From Protonemura montana (taxonomy: Eukaryota; Arthropoda; Insecta; Plecoptera; Nemouridae): a stretch of 64,000 nt of DNA. Below, in pieces: positions 1 to 10,416 of this stretch. Location of the stretch: the NCBI GenBank assembly GCA_947568835.1, contig OX387603.1, positions 18,996,651 to 19,060,650 of the forward strand, read 5' to 3'. The notes beneath the pieces are model-generated. The model searched no databases. It saw only the letters and a list, made by a program, of their open reading frames with translations, and was not told the origin of the DNA. The translations under genes were made by a program, and so were the position numbers. Numbering within the stretch: the stretch's first letter is position 1; the number at the start of each line of letters is the position of its first letter.

Positions 1-462
1 TAGCTGCAACTCAAATGTTCCGAGCCCTGAACAGCTAGACCATAAGCGGTACACCCGCGTACAGTCTTCCAGCCTATACGTACGGCGTGAAGCAGTTTCA
101 TCGACATCGAAAAACGCAGCTCAAGCTTCGAAATAAACTGACTTGTGTATCAGGCGAGCAAATAGTAAAAGAGGTATGTGCTGTTTTACCTGTTGTTTGG
201 CAATTAATTAATATCGTTAAATCATACATCAATGACAAGCGTCTCGTTATCCGAGCGAGCAGCGTCCTTGCTCTGTACCTAAGAGGGATAGGTTCGAAAC
301 CTGCGTATGCTCAACATTTTGGATATCAGTTTAAAGTTCTTTTAATATTTTTCTGATGTAAAAATATTCTAATACATTAAAAAAACGAACAAAAAGAGAG
401 GAATGCGTCTCTCTTTAATTTTCTTTAAAATAAGTTTTCTTGATTGACTTTTTACACTGTGC
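1..462 (+). repeat. Left terminal inverted repeat
   Basis: This is the left arm of the element. It begins TAGCTGCAACTCAAATG and pairs with 2114-2575. It holds a tRNA-like stretch at about 243-310 with an internal B-box-like GGTTCGAAACC. It differs from the right arm by point changes and small indels, which shows the arms have diverged since insertion. Confidence 0.85.
243..310 (+). other. tRNA-like relic inside the terminal repeat
   Basis: The segment resembles the inner part of a tRNA. An A-box-like region around CCGAGCGAGCAGCG is followed by a possible anticodon arm and a T-arm-like AGGTTCGAAACCT. Acceptor stems are not convincing, so it is not a functional tRNA. The same stretch lies in the right arm at about 2268-2333 on the minus strand. 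It may be a tRNA-derived SINE head or an internal Pol III promoter captured by the element. Confidence 0.3.
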
Positions 463-916
463 TACAAAGCTGAAACCTGAAATTTGACATGAAAATGATG
501 TTTTGACAGCCACGATGGCATTAAACAATGTACAAAGTTTATATTATCCTTATATTGGATGACACATTTTAGCATAATGTGCTGCATTAAGCTTCAAATA
601 AGGAATTGGAGAAAATAAACGCATTGTCGACCGATGATATTATTCTACTACACTTATCCGCTAAGGGAAAAATAACATAACAAATGTTTATAAACAAAAG
701 TTCACTTTTAACAAACTTGCTGGAAATAAAAATTAAAAATCTACTTCAGGCGTCGACTTTAAACTAGAAGAAAACGAGAATACAAGAAAATTGTGTTGCA
801 TTTATAATTTATTTCTTGTAGGACCTGTCTGTCCTTGGGTGAATCATCTTGGAAACAAGTGATTCATTCCGAGTTCATTTTTGTGAATTTTAGCTGTTTT
901 GCTTTCATCTATACCT

Positions 917-941
917 AATAATAATAATAATAATAATAATT
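917..941. repeat. AAT trinucleotide microsatellite
   Basis: About eight AAT units. The position is directly after the 3' end of the minus-strand retrotransposon remnant, so this is most likely its simple-repeat tail. Confidence 0.9.
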
Positions 942-1550
942 TTTATTTATTCTCGATTGACCGATTGTATGAGACATGTCATTACAATATATTCGTGTTT
1001 TACACTCAGTCATATTATATTATATTTACATATTCACTTAGTTAATTCTATTACATACTAATTACACAGTCTTAAAGATTAAAAAACTATTTACAGAATA
1101 AAATGCGTTATCTGCCAAAAACTTTTTAACATTCATTTTAAACACCTCGTCATCTCTGTTAGTTTTTTTTATGCTAAAAATGGATAAGATTTTGTTATAA
1201 ATTAATATTCCAAGCATAAAAGGATTGTTCTTGTCGTATTTTTATTTTGTTTTCTCATTTTTTTAAATAAGTGAGTTACGTGTGCTATTGCTCCGTGAGC
1301 TGCTACCCAGATTTAGATGATTCATATTATCAATCATATAACATATGGCACAATAAATGTATATGCACGGTAAGGTCATTATTTTGTATTTTTTAAAATA
1401 AGGTCTGCATGAGTCTTTGTAGTACATTCCTGGCGTACAGGGATTTCTACTTGCTGATGACAGGAGTCGGATTGCTTGCTTTTGTAGTATGAAAAGGCGA
1501 TTTATATGCCGAGATTGCCCCCACAATCAAATTCCATCAAATTCCTAAGA
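917..1550 (-). mobile_element. 3' end of a Jockey-like non-LTR retrotransposon, 5'-truncated
   Basis: Read on the minus strand, 1526-1263 encodes a typical C-terminal segment of a non-LTR reverse transcriptase: WGQSRHINRLFILQKQAIR is followed by DSCRPYFKKYKIMTLPCIYIY. After a frame break, 1170-1062 gives a family-typical tail (FKMNVKKFLADNAFYSVNSF) and a stop. The noncoding 3' end runs to an AAT microsatellite at 917-941, which reads as an ATT tail on the minus strand, the usual 3' terminus of such elements. The catalytic domain is absent, so this is a dead 5'-truncated copy. It sits between the arms of the inverted-repeat element, so it was either inserted there or captured. Confidence 0.85.
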
Positions 1551-2113
1551 ATAGCTTCACATTTTTTCATCCCAAAATATCGCTACGCTCATTTTACAAC
1601 GCAACTCAGATTGCGTTCGCGAAGCCCTGGTAGAAAGAGGGTTTCATTTTAGAAATTGATCGTCTAGGGAATATGTTCAATATCATAAAAAATTTAATCT
1701 ATGCCTGATTTATTTAAAGCGGTTCTACATGAACTGCACTAGCAATTGGAACTGTATCAGGTACTGCTGTAGTTTCTCTCAAAACGAGGCTCGACAGGTA
1801 ACTGAATCTGCTAAACATGTGTACAAGTGGATGCTGGAAACAAACCGTAATGGTCACAGTTGTAAAACCTGTACATTTTTTAAAATAAACAACCCCTTCC
1901 CTTATCTACTCTTCCCACTACTCATTTTCTGCAGTGCACTGCACTTGGTATTCCTGCATTACAATTTTTGAAAATTGTCCAAAAATACTTTTAAGTTCTT
2001 GTGTCCAATGAGGATACAAAAACAATTAAAAAATATATCTGAGATACAATAACAAGAAGCCATTCAAAATATTATCTCAGATACTTATCATAATATACTT
2101 TTGAGATACACAT

Positions 2114-2575
2114 GCACAGTGTAAAAAGTCAATCAAGAAAACTTACTTTAAAGAAAATTAAAGAGAGACGCATTCCTCTCTTTTTGTCCGTTTTTTTAAT
2201 GTATTAGAATATTTTTACATCAGAAAAATATTAAAAGAACTTTAAACTGATATCCAAAATGTTAAACATACGCAGGTTTCGAACTCATCCCTCTTGATTA
2301 CAGAGCAAGGACGCTGCTCGCTCGGATAACGAGCCGCTTGACAATGAGAAATGATTTAACGATATTAATTAATTACCAAACAACAGGTACAACAGCACAT
2401 ACCTCTTTTACTATTTGCTCGCCTGATACACAAGTCAGTTTATTTCGAAGCTTGAGCTGCGTTTTTCGATGTCGATGAAACTGCTTCACGCCGTACGTAT
2501 AGGCTGGAAGACTGTACGCGGGTGTACCGCTTATGGTCTAGCTGTTCAGGGCTCGAAACATTTGAGTTGCAGCTA
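2114..2575 (-). repeat. Right terminal inverted repeat
   Basis: Reverse complement of 1-462, ending in GTTGAGTT-like sequence and TTGCAGCTA at 2575. The flank beyond begins ATTTCATTTAATCGG; a target-site duplication cannot be tested because the left flank is outside the window. Confidence 0.85.
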
Positions 2576-4818
2576 ATTTCATTTAATCGGTCACTTATCA
2601 TGAAAAATCACTCGAGGTACATGCATCTCAGATACTGACCATCCCAGCATTGTCATACTTTGTCGGCAAGTCTTGTCGACGGTGGAGGTGCCATGCGGCC
2701 AAGTTTTATACACTTTATTTTGCTACAGGCGATTAAAAAATGAAAGCAGTTTTGCGTATGTGAAGGTTTAACTGAATGTTTAGGGCGCAGCCCTTAAAAA
2801 AACGCTTAGCTTAAGATTAATTTAATCCAAAAAAAAGGTTGAAAATGATCTGGATTTTTACACATAGAAAGATGTGAGAGAATGGAACAAAGCTAAATAA
2901 GAAATTGTAATGTACCTAATAGCTTCTAGCTTAATATAAACTTTACAAACAAATAAAAGTGCCAACAAACACCCTGCATGTACCGTTCAGGTAACGTGTG
3001 ATTTCAATTTCAATGTTGGTACTTGGTTCTGGTTTCACCATTTTACACCTAACGTAAGTTCTCTGCCTGATCCCAGCACACTCTGTTTGAAAAGAAATGG
3101 TAACTTGATCACTTGAAAACGTCGGACAATAAACCAGATGGTGACTTCGTCTCCTACTTAACGATACCTACCCAATGATACAAAAACACGAGTCAAAAGA
3201 AAAGCGACACAACTCAAAGTCATAATCGAATTCAAAATAAGTTTCGGATACATTTTGCTAAGATTGTGAAATGTAATGGTGAGACTTGCAATCACTGTTT
3301 GACAGTTGTAACCAAAAAGGTTAGAACCTCGTTCTTCTGTTTTGCTACAGAACAGAAGTTTTGCAGCAGTTTTTTCCTTTTTTTAGCAAAACAGAAAAAC
3401 AAGGTTCCATCCTACTTAGTTGTAACTAATATATACTGTGGGTAAAATTAAGCTAAAAAGGCTGTGTCAAATGGTAAACTTAAATGAATGCCATTTGAAA
3501 AACTTATCAATTGATATATTCTGACAAAAAAATAAACTTCAATTGCAAAGTCATGGTTATTGCTAAAAGGACGGGAAACCCCATGTGACTCGTGAGAGAG
3601 GACATGCACAAGAACATAGTGCATGCTTGTACAGGCACAGACTTTAGTTACTTTCCGGCCCCTGGTAGTAGACAGCCGATGACACGCAGCTGCATTGGTT
3701 GCCTATAGTCCAGGCGTAGGACAGACGCGTGCAGTACTCAAGCAGTTAGGCCAAGCTGCCACGGGGCGCTCCGGGTCCCAAAAGTCAAGTAACACTGGTG
3801 GCCACAGTTGCGGCTCGTTGTTTTATTGGACGATAGTGAAGCAGTTCTTTTGAAGGATAAACATGCTAGAAATAAAGGAAAGACAAAAAGTTGAAACTGG
3901 AAGACTCAGTTTCCAGAACCGAGACCGGATCATAGAAGATGCCGATCGGTCTTTGACAGGATATCTTCGAGTTATTGATTAAATAATGCGCTTATCTAGA
4001 GCATTTGTATTGTAGATTCACTCAAAAATAGATCAATTATTTCTTATCGGAATGTCTGCAATGTACTTTTATTATTCTAGAAAATATTGCATCTTGTTTT
4101 AATGATTTTTCATTCAACTTTTCCCTACACCACACCGCACTTCGTGAAGGCACCATAAAAAAAAGTCCATTTTGTTTTTTCTGAATGAATGGGTGAATCG
4201 TGCGCACATTATACCCCAAACAGTCGGTGGCTTGCACCGAATCATTATTACCAACCCCTGTGTTCGCATTCTGCTGCTGACGCGATGAATTCTATCACGT
4301 ATCCAGGGGACCCACCTCTAAAGAAACTTAGAAAATAGAGAACATTTATTTTTTTGCTACTGAAACATCGCTCATGAATGCTACAATATTTGATCGTAGG
4401 AGGATATCCACACCTTCTGGTGACTTGTGACTTGTGAGCATTGGTTAATGCCCTCGCGTAAAGCCATACCTGACTGACACGAATAAGTAGGTGTGTCCAA
4501 AATATCAAAGTCGTGATTATAATTTGGCTATTCCCTCCGAAGGCGATGTGTAAAGCCATGGTGTACATACTCGTGAGGTGTTCGGCAGAGTCGTGACGAA
4601 ACTGCAGGGCGAGTGGGACCTCCTATGTCTTAGAGAATCTGCAACAATGGGCAATGCCGGGCATAAATTTGTTGGTGTCGCTGGAGAGGAATTAGTGAAA
4701 CAATGGACAAATTTTATTTCAACCACGTGGTTGTCTGCAACCATATAGGATGACACTTGAACTATATTATTAAAGGAACGTATTGAGGGATAAACGTTTT
4801 CTGGGTGGCCGATTTCTA
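2576..4818. other. Intergenic or intronic DNA
   Basis: No credible gene. The notable content is a diverged inverted repeat at 3304-3424. There are TTTATT motifs at 4068-4073 and 4345-4350, which read as AATAAA on the minus strand and could serve the exon candidate at 4819-5009. Open frames here are short and in unrelated frames. Confidence 0.6.
3304..3424. repeat. Imperfect inverted repeat, MITE-like
   Basis: The core arms 3324-3346 (starting GAACCTCGTTC) and 3385-3407 (ending AAGGTTC) match as reverse complements at 21 of 23 positions. Weaker pairing extends outward into AGTTGTAAC-type flanks. No coding sequence lies between. This could be a small relic of a palindromic transposon. Confidence 0.6.
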
Positions 4819-5009
4819 TCAAACAAAAGAGCTTTTCATAAATTCAGTCATTAATTGACATCGTTCTGGTAGTCCCTCGTACAAAGTTCTAAAGAAAACG
4901 GCACCGAAATCCAGATCAGCGTATTCCTCGATTACGTTAGGGAGAAAGCCGTCAGGTTTTCTCGGTAGCACTAGCATGTCACATATATGTGGAAACAAGC
5001 TGTCCACCC
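4819..5009 (-). CDS. Possible 3'-terminal coding exon, unknown product
   Basis: On the minus strand a splice-acceptor-like CACTTTCTCAG ends at 5010 and is followed by 2 nt of a split codon plus 62 codons, then TGA and a tandem TAG. The peptide starts VDSLFPHICDMLVLP and contains NVIEEYADLDFGAVFF and LYEGLPERCQLMTEF. It has a balanced, protein-like composition unlike the low-complexity frames around it. I do not recognise the family. The same frame also stays open upstream of the acceptor to 5037 and beyond, so this could instead be a decayed coding remnant. A frame at 4517-4822 continues in another phase. No donor is visible near the end, so I treat it as terminal. Chance remains a real alternative. 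Confidence 0.3.
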
Positions 5010-8000
5010 CTGAGAAAGTGGTGTTACAAGAGAGCATAATATCGTAAGCATATTGCAGTGGAATGCAGCCGTCGTTTTATCGACAAACTCGGCGAAGGTG
5101 AGTGTAGCCAGCCGACTCTGGCCTGCCGGTGCAAGAGCCGGTTCCTCCGCCACCGCCGCCGCCGCCGTGGCCGCTACCAGGAGGCACCGGCGGCCAGACT
5201 GACTCCACAGATTAATATCCTCCTCTCCGTCGTTCACATGTCTCACGCTCTCACTTTGTCTCCTACTAGCTTCGGGCAACCATCCAGTCACTTCTCTCAG
5301 GCAATGCTTGTGCCGGGCTTGCTTCGAACTAGTCCTGATCACAACGAAACAAGTTGGTGAATTGAAGACAGGAATAGACTTGCAGTATTGGAATTTCTAG
5401 ATTGATTGAATGGATAGTGATGCTAGTCGAATGATTTTCACGTTTTGAAATGCCTCGGTGATCTCATGGATACCTACCTGCTACTAATCGTGTTACTATG
5501 GAGCTACCAAATATTCAGGCTCGTGGAGATTATCATTCGCGTTAAATGTAAAATTTGCCAAGAGGCAACATTTCATTCGAAACGGCTCGATCGAAAACAC
5601 GCCCTGACTTGATTATACAATGCCACAGGATCTCGTTATTTTTTCCAAATAAACACAAATATTGAGTGCGCTTGCGGGCGCGCGCATGCCGGAGACTTCA
5701 ATGCGCGAGTAAGCGTGAAAACCTTCCGAAAACCTAATTTTCCTTCGCATTTGCCTTCAAATTGAAGCAGACAAGACAGACTAATGACTCACCACACTCA
5801 TTTCGAGAGTCCATCCCACTGGCAAACTTCATTAGCCTCAAACCCATCACGTGCAGTCGGTATTAGTTTTCAGCCGCAGCGAGCGATCAGCGCGACTCGC
5901 AAATCGGGTCTCGCACGGCCCTCATGATTGACCAGTGGATTAGCCTCGTGTCCCAGGCCGTTTTTACTCCCATTCAAGATGGCCGATACATGAATACCTC
6001 AATTAATTGTTCGATTCTCTTTGATTGGGGCCATAATTGAGAGGCTCATGAGCCGGGACGGGCAGCCAGGCCGTCGTGGGCAAGCCTGCGAGGAAAGACG
6101 ATCGCTGGAGCAGGCCAGCGAACAGGTAGGTCCTCTGCAGACAGACCGGCCGTCGACTGGGCAGGGGTAGGGGGCATGGAGGGGACAGCGATGGGTAACA
6201 CGGTGATCGCGGTGGGTGGGGCCCACAACTCACTCCCCCTATCCGGGCCTGACTCAAATCGGTGGAAAAACAACGCCGGATTAACATTAACTCTCGCATG
6301 GGGAACAAACCGGAGATTTTGGTGTTAGATAAAATATTTCAAGATGACAACGTGCTCAGAGCCGCGGAGATGCGAACCGGTATTTTTTCTTTTTTTAATT
6401 AGAGCGTGAAATATTTTTGTAAATTTACTTGCCTTGTGCCTGGTTCCAGAAAATGGGAGTGTCATTAAAAATAATACGAAATGATGTAAATTTTTCTAGT
6501 TTTTTGGGAAGATTGTCATCTACATGGTTCAGAATTAATGAAGGCTTTCAGCTTCAGTTTCGAGACAAGCTTATTATTGATATGCTTGAGGCAAGGGCTG
6601 ATATGTGTATTGGCAATCGAATAGCATCGAAAGGCGTCACGAAACATTTTTTATTGTGTTGTTTTTACGCAGAGAAATTAAATCATATTTGTTGAAGCAA
6701 AATGATTGATGATGAACGTGAATAAGAACTAGCGAAAAAATAAAGATAGTCGCAGTAAAAATAGCGAGGCAATAGATCTTTGAACTTCTCTGCTGCTGTC
6801 ACATATTATATTTGCCAACCATACGTATGATTTTCTCTTTCCAATCAAATCTGATCCACCGAGCATTTCCTTCATTATTATCCTCCAATGAAACAATTGC
6901 AGTTCCATGGACAACGCATTGCTGCTGAGGAATCACAAAGGCAATCACCAAATGGATGCACTGTTGTTTTCGCGTTCAGCGTCTGGGAGCCCTCCGCCCT
7001 CTCGGTTGCCCTCGAGCTAGGAGCTCGCCGTGGGAACGGGCGCTCGCCGGGGACGCACAGGGCCAGCACTTGCTGGCTGTTGCACAAACAACAGGGCCGA
7101 AGAGGTGCATCGGAACCCGGCCCGCCGGATGGGACCTGATATCGCCTGCCATCGCCTTCGCAGTGCCTGAAGACAAACAAGCCGTGAACACTCTTTACTT
7201 CCTCTCTCAACGCCCCAGCCGACTGGGCAGTGCAAACAATACCATTTTTCACTTGCAGGGACCACGAGATAAGAGGTCACACACGGCAACATGAAGACCA
7301 AAACAAACCGATGAATGGAGTTTGCAGAAGAAATTCGAAGCACACGTTATGAAATCTAGACTGAAACTATTGCGTTTGGTTATTTGGAGCCAATTGCTAT
7401 AAGGGTACAGGACATTACGCCAGCAACCGACGTACACAGTTCGGATACATTTTAATTATTAATTAATAATAACAGAAAGGTTGCACAAATTATCGTGTAC
7501 AAAGCTGGCCATGCAGTTTCGAATTGCCCTACAAAAATTTGAACTGTCGCCAAAATATCGCGACTTAGGTACCAAAAGCCGGACGTATTTGTTACGTTCT
7601 GGCTGGTAATCGGGTTCTACGCGTGATTAATGCCGACAAATGCGTTCCTATTAGGTCGGCTCCTGAACCATGCGTGCCCGGCTCTAGGTAACGTACAGCT
7701 TCTGTCTTTCGGGCCCGAACGAACTCATGGGATAAACTCTTTTCAGGCCAATCTATCTTATTCCATTAAAACCATGGCCGTATGCCTCATGCTGTATGAG
7801 CGCAGGGTAATCTGTTCATTGTCTGGTGCAACGCAGTTGAGGCCTGATTGCAGCTGCCTACTGTGATACCGAACGAGGTGGCATGGGGCATTCCACACGA
7901 GCGAGAAAAAATTGATCCACAAGGTAAAGTTCACGAATCATGCGGTGTCTATAAAAGAAGATGGAGGTAAAAAACCGGTATTCTTATTTGAAGTTTGATG

Positions 8001-8100
8001 GGTCGAGCGAACCATATGTTAAACTATCATATTATTATACTTTATAGATCCGGTGTTTCTGAGATGATTACAGATGAGATGATGCAGATGATTGCAAGGA
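5010..8100. other. Noncoding DNA with CpG-rich patches
   Basis: The stretch holds several GC-rich islands: a CCG-repeat patch at about 5140-5195, and patches at about 6040-6300 and 6960-7170. Both strands are open in several overlapping frames in these islands, which is what high GC content produces by chance. No domain is recognisable in any of them. The islands may be promoters, first exons or old mobile-element pieces. Confidence 0.5.
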
Positions 8101-8128
8101 GACGTCAGTTCGCCAATGGTAGATCGGG

Positions 8129-8214
8129 GCGTCGTTTTCGGCGTCTGGGCGTCGCGTTTTGACGCTGGTCGCGTTGCACTTCAATTACTGGGCCGCCGAT
8201 TTGTTGGTGGCGTC
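8129..8214. repeat. Cluster of GCGTC pentamers
   Basis: GCGTC occurs at 8129, 8141, 8149 and 8210, with the inverted form GACGC at 8161, in an otherwise AT-rich setting. It may be a binding-site cluster or a decayed tandem repeat. Confidence 0.5.
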
Positions 8215-10283
8215 GTCGTGTTTTTGTCGGGTGTAAAATGGAAAAATTATAAACTGGTATATGGATTTAAATTAACTTCTTCGTTCCTGGAGTGAACTAA
8301 AAACAGTTCCTCTTTGATGGCAATCTCACATAGAAGCCATGCAGAAATGCTCCGCTTTACAGTTATTTGGCAATAACTGTGTAAAATTGTTCGCTGTCAA
8401 AGTTGTCAAATGATTAAAGTGGCAAAGTTATCTTTGGGACGATAAAGCGCACACGAAAGATGCTAATGACGTATTATATATTACGTATATGTAATCATAT
8501 AATTTTTTTGTATAATGAATAAAATGTTGAATAAATAATAAATAATAATAATAATTCAAATCGACCCCACTTGCTTTTTACTCATCTGTACAAACACTAG
8601 GTAGGTTCAAATGCATTGTACATTGTGCATGTAAATGATGAAGCTTCCTTTTCAAGTTCAAGCGTCAAGTGAAAAAATTGCACACAAGAATTAGGCATGT
8701 GATCTTGATAAACGTCTTCTCGTTGCGATGGGCGCCAGACATCTTTAAGCATGGCTAACTATAAAATTTATTTTCCTCTATTTTTCATCGTCGGGCGTTG
8801 CAGCGATTTCCTTTGCATGAATGACAATGTCCGCGCATGGCTGCTCGATTGCAGACGGTCCAGAGACTCGCGGTGACGTCACACAGAGATGGAGATCAAG
8901 ATGCTCGACGAGGAGAGCGGATTCAAGATTGGACGGAGAGATAAGACTCGATGCTGGGGCGCTTGGGTGGACCAAGGCTATGTACTGCACATTGTGCTTC
9001 ATAGAATTACCAAGTGTATGCTTCGTCTTTTTAAGTTTAATCGAAGCAGAGAATTCGTAGCAATGCAGCCATCCTTGTGCATTTTTGTTTTGGTGTACTT
9101 AGACCACTACAGTTCACAAAAAAGGCACTAAAGTTCCAATGATGTAAGCTAATTTTTGTTTCCAGTTTTCTGTTTTCTTAAAATTTGTGGCACATCGAGA
9201 AGTGATCACATGGGCTACTTTCCGTTAAAGGGAAAATAAATACGTGAAACTGGGAAGATGCCAACACCTTAGGGACAAAAGTAAATTTTCACCAACTTCA
9301 GTCCCCTGCTGCATAAGGTCTCCGTCCACCTACACGGACTGAAATTTTGCAAACCCGGCCCGCACCTGGGCCCGAGGGATGGGAGGTTTCGCGTTGTAAA
9401 AAAATTGGTCGGCGAGCCAAAAGCTTCCAGTCTTCCAAGCGGCAGCCGCCATGATCCACATATTCTAATTGCTATTGATTGGTGGTCGCCGTCCGGCTTC
9501 ACGACCAACGGCGTCCAGTTTCAGTGATTGACTGGTCGGTGTATTAACTATTAATCTGTGCATCAGCCTCGCCATCTGATGTGGCGTCGTGATGTGGCCC
9601 ATGGCTCTCTCAAGAGACTCGGGGCTGGGCATGTGTGCAGTCGTAAAGGCAGAACACCGTTACAGATAAAGAATGCATGGACGATATAATTTCAAAATGA
9701 TTAGCCAATCGGAACTAGCGATCTGGAAATTTATACGGTGCAGCACAAAGAACTTTGGAATTTCTTTCATGTAGCTGTGTGAGTGTTCCTTTTCGCAAGG
9801 GTTAACACATGGACGAAGGAATCTTGCAATTCGGTTGAAAATTCAATGCAAATTTCAAAAGGTGAAACAATGCAGACATCTTTTTTTGAATCAGAAGCAA
9901 AACATTGCATTCGAATGAAGTAATTGTTGTTTTTTTCAAGTCTCTGTACCATTTAAATGAGCAATCACTTCAAAATGAAAAGTTCACAAAACATAGTCGT
10001 ATCTAATCTAAAATATCTATTTACTTAAAAAGTGGAAGCGGTCATCGCACATTCGGACCGTGGTATCAAAAATGTGTTTTTCCTAATGTCAACTCAGACC
10101 TAGATTGTTTAGATTGTTTCTTGAGCGCGCGGTTCACTGGCCAACGTTCCGGGCAGTCGCCAGCATCTCGTTGAATCATCCTTTCCGCCAATTGAAACAA
10201 TAAAAATAAAAAACAGTTTCCTTCTCCGAGGTTGTGCCGGAAAGCCATGTTTTTTGCCATTGACACTTCGCTTCGCTTGATCG
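8215..10283. other. Noncoding DNA
   Basis: An A-rich and AAT microsatellite at about 8528-8553 follows AATAAA-like sequence and may mark the 3' end of an old retroposon. Otherwise I see only short unrelated open frames and no RNA gene. Confidence 0.5.
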
Positions 10284-10416
10284 CTATGCTACAATATGTT
10301 TTGTAGCATTCAGGATGTGAATTGGGGTGGCATAATCAGGACTTGGTTTGCGAGCATCCTGGTCTATGTTTTCCTCAAATCCTGGATGATTCTTGAGCAA
10401 GGGGAAATCATCAAAT
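10284..10416 (-). CDS. Possible 3'-terminal coding exon, unknown product
   Basis: On the minus strand a long T-rich tract ending TTTTTTTGGCAG forms a strong splice acceptor at 10417. It is followed by one split-codon base, 43 codons and a TAG stop at 10284-10286. The peptide begins FDDFPLLKNHPGFEENIDQD and continues KPSPDYATPIHILNAT. It is hydrophilic and protein-like, with GC content above its surroundings. I do not recognise the family. A possible upstream partner is a 38-nt segment at 16137-16174, whose phase fits. If real, the gene's other exons lie at higher coordinates, with Inx2 possibly nested in or beyond an intron. No clear minus-strand poly(A) signal was found close downstream, which weakens the case. 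Confidence 0.35.

Larger units (their letters stand above)
1..2575. mobile_element. Foldback-like element with 462-bp terminal inverted repeats
   Basis: The sequence from base 1 reappears as its reverse complement ending at 2575, with only scattered mismatches. Both arms end inward at the same point, beside a TTTTACACTGTGC motif, so each arm is 462 bp (1-462 and 2114-2575). The interior of about 1.65 kb shows no transposase; its only recognisable coding sequence is a nested retrotransposon fragment on the minus strand (917-1550). The element therefore looks like a non-autonomous foldback or long-TIR DNA transposon. The left end coincides with the window edge, so the repeat may extend further left and no target-site duplication can be checked. 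The open frame at 87-356 lies wholly inside the left arm and is not a gene. Confidence 0.85.

Noticed and set aside
87..356. 89-codon frame near the window start
   Set aside because: It is inside the left inverted repeat, includes the tRNA-like relic and encodes no known domain.
6888..7294. Several overlapping frames on both strands
   Set aside because: GC-rich patch with openness in many frames and no domain.
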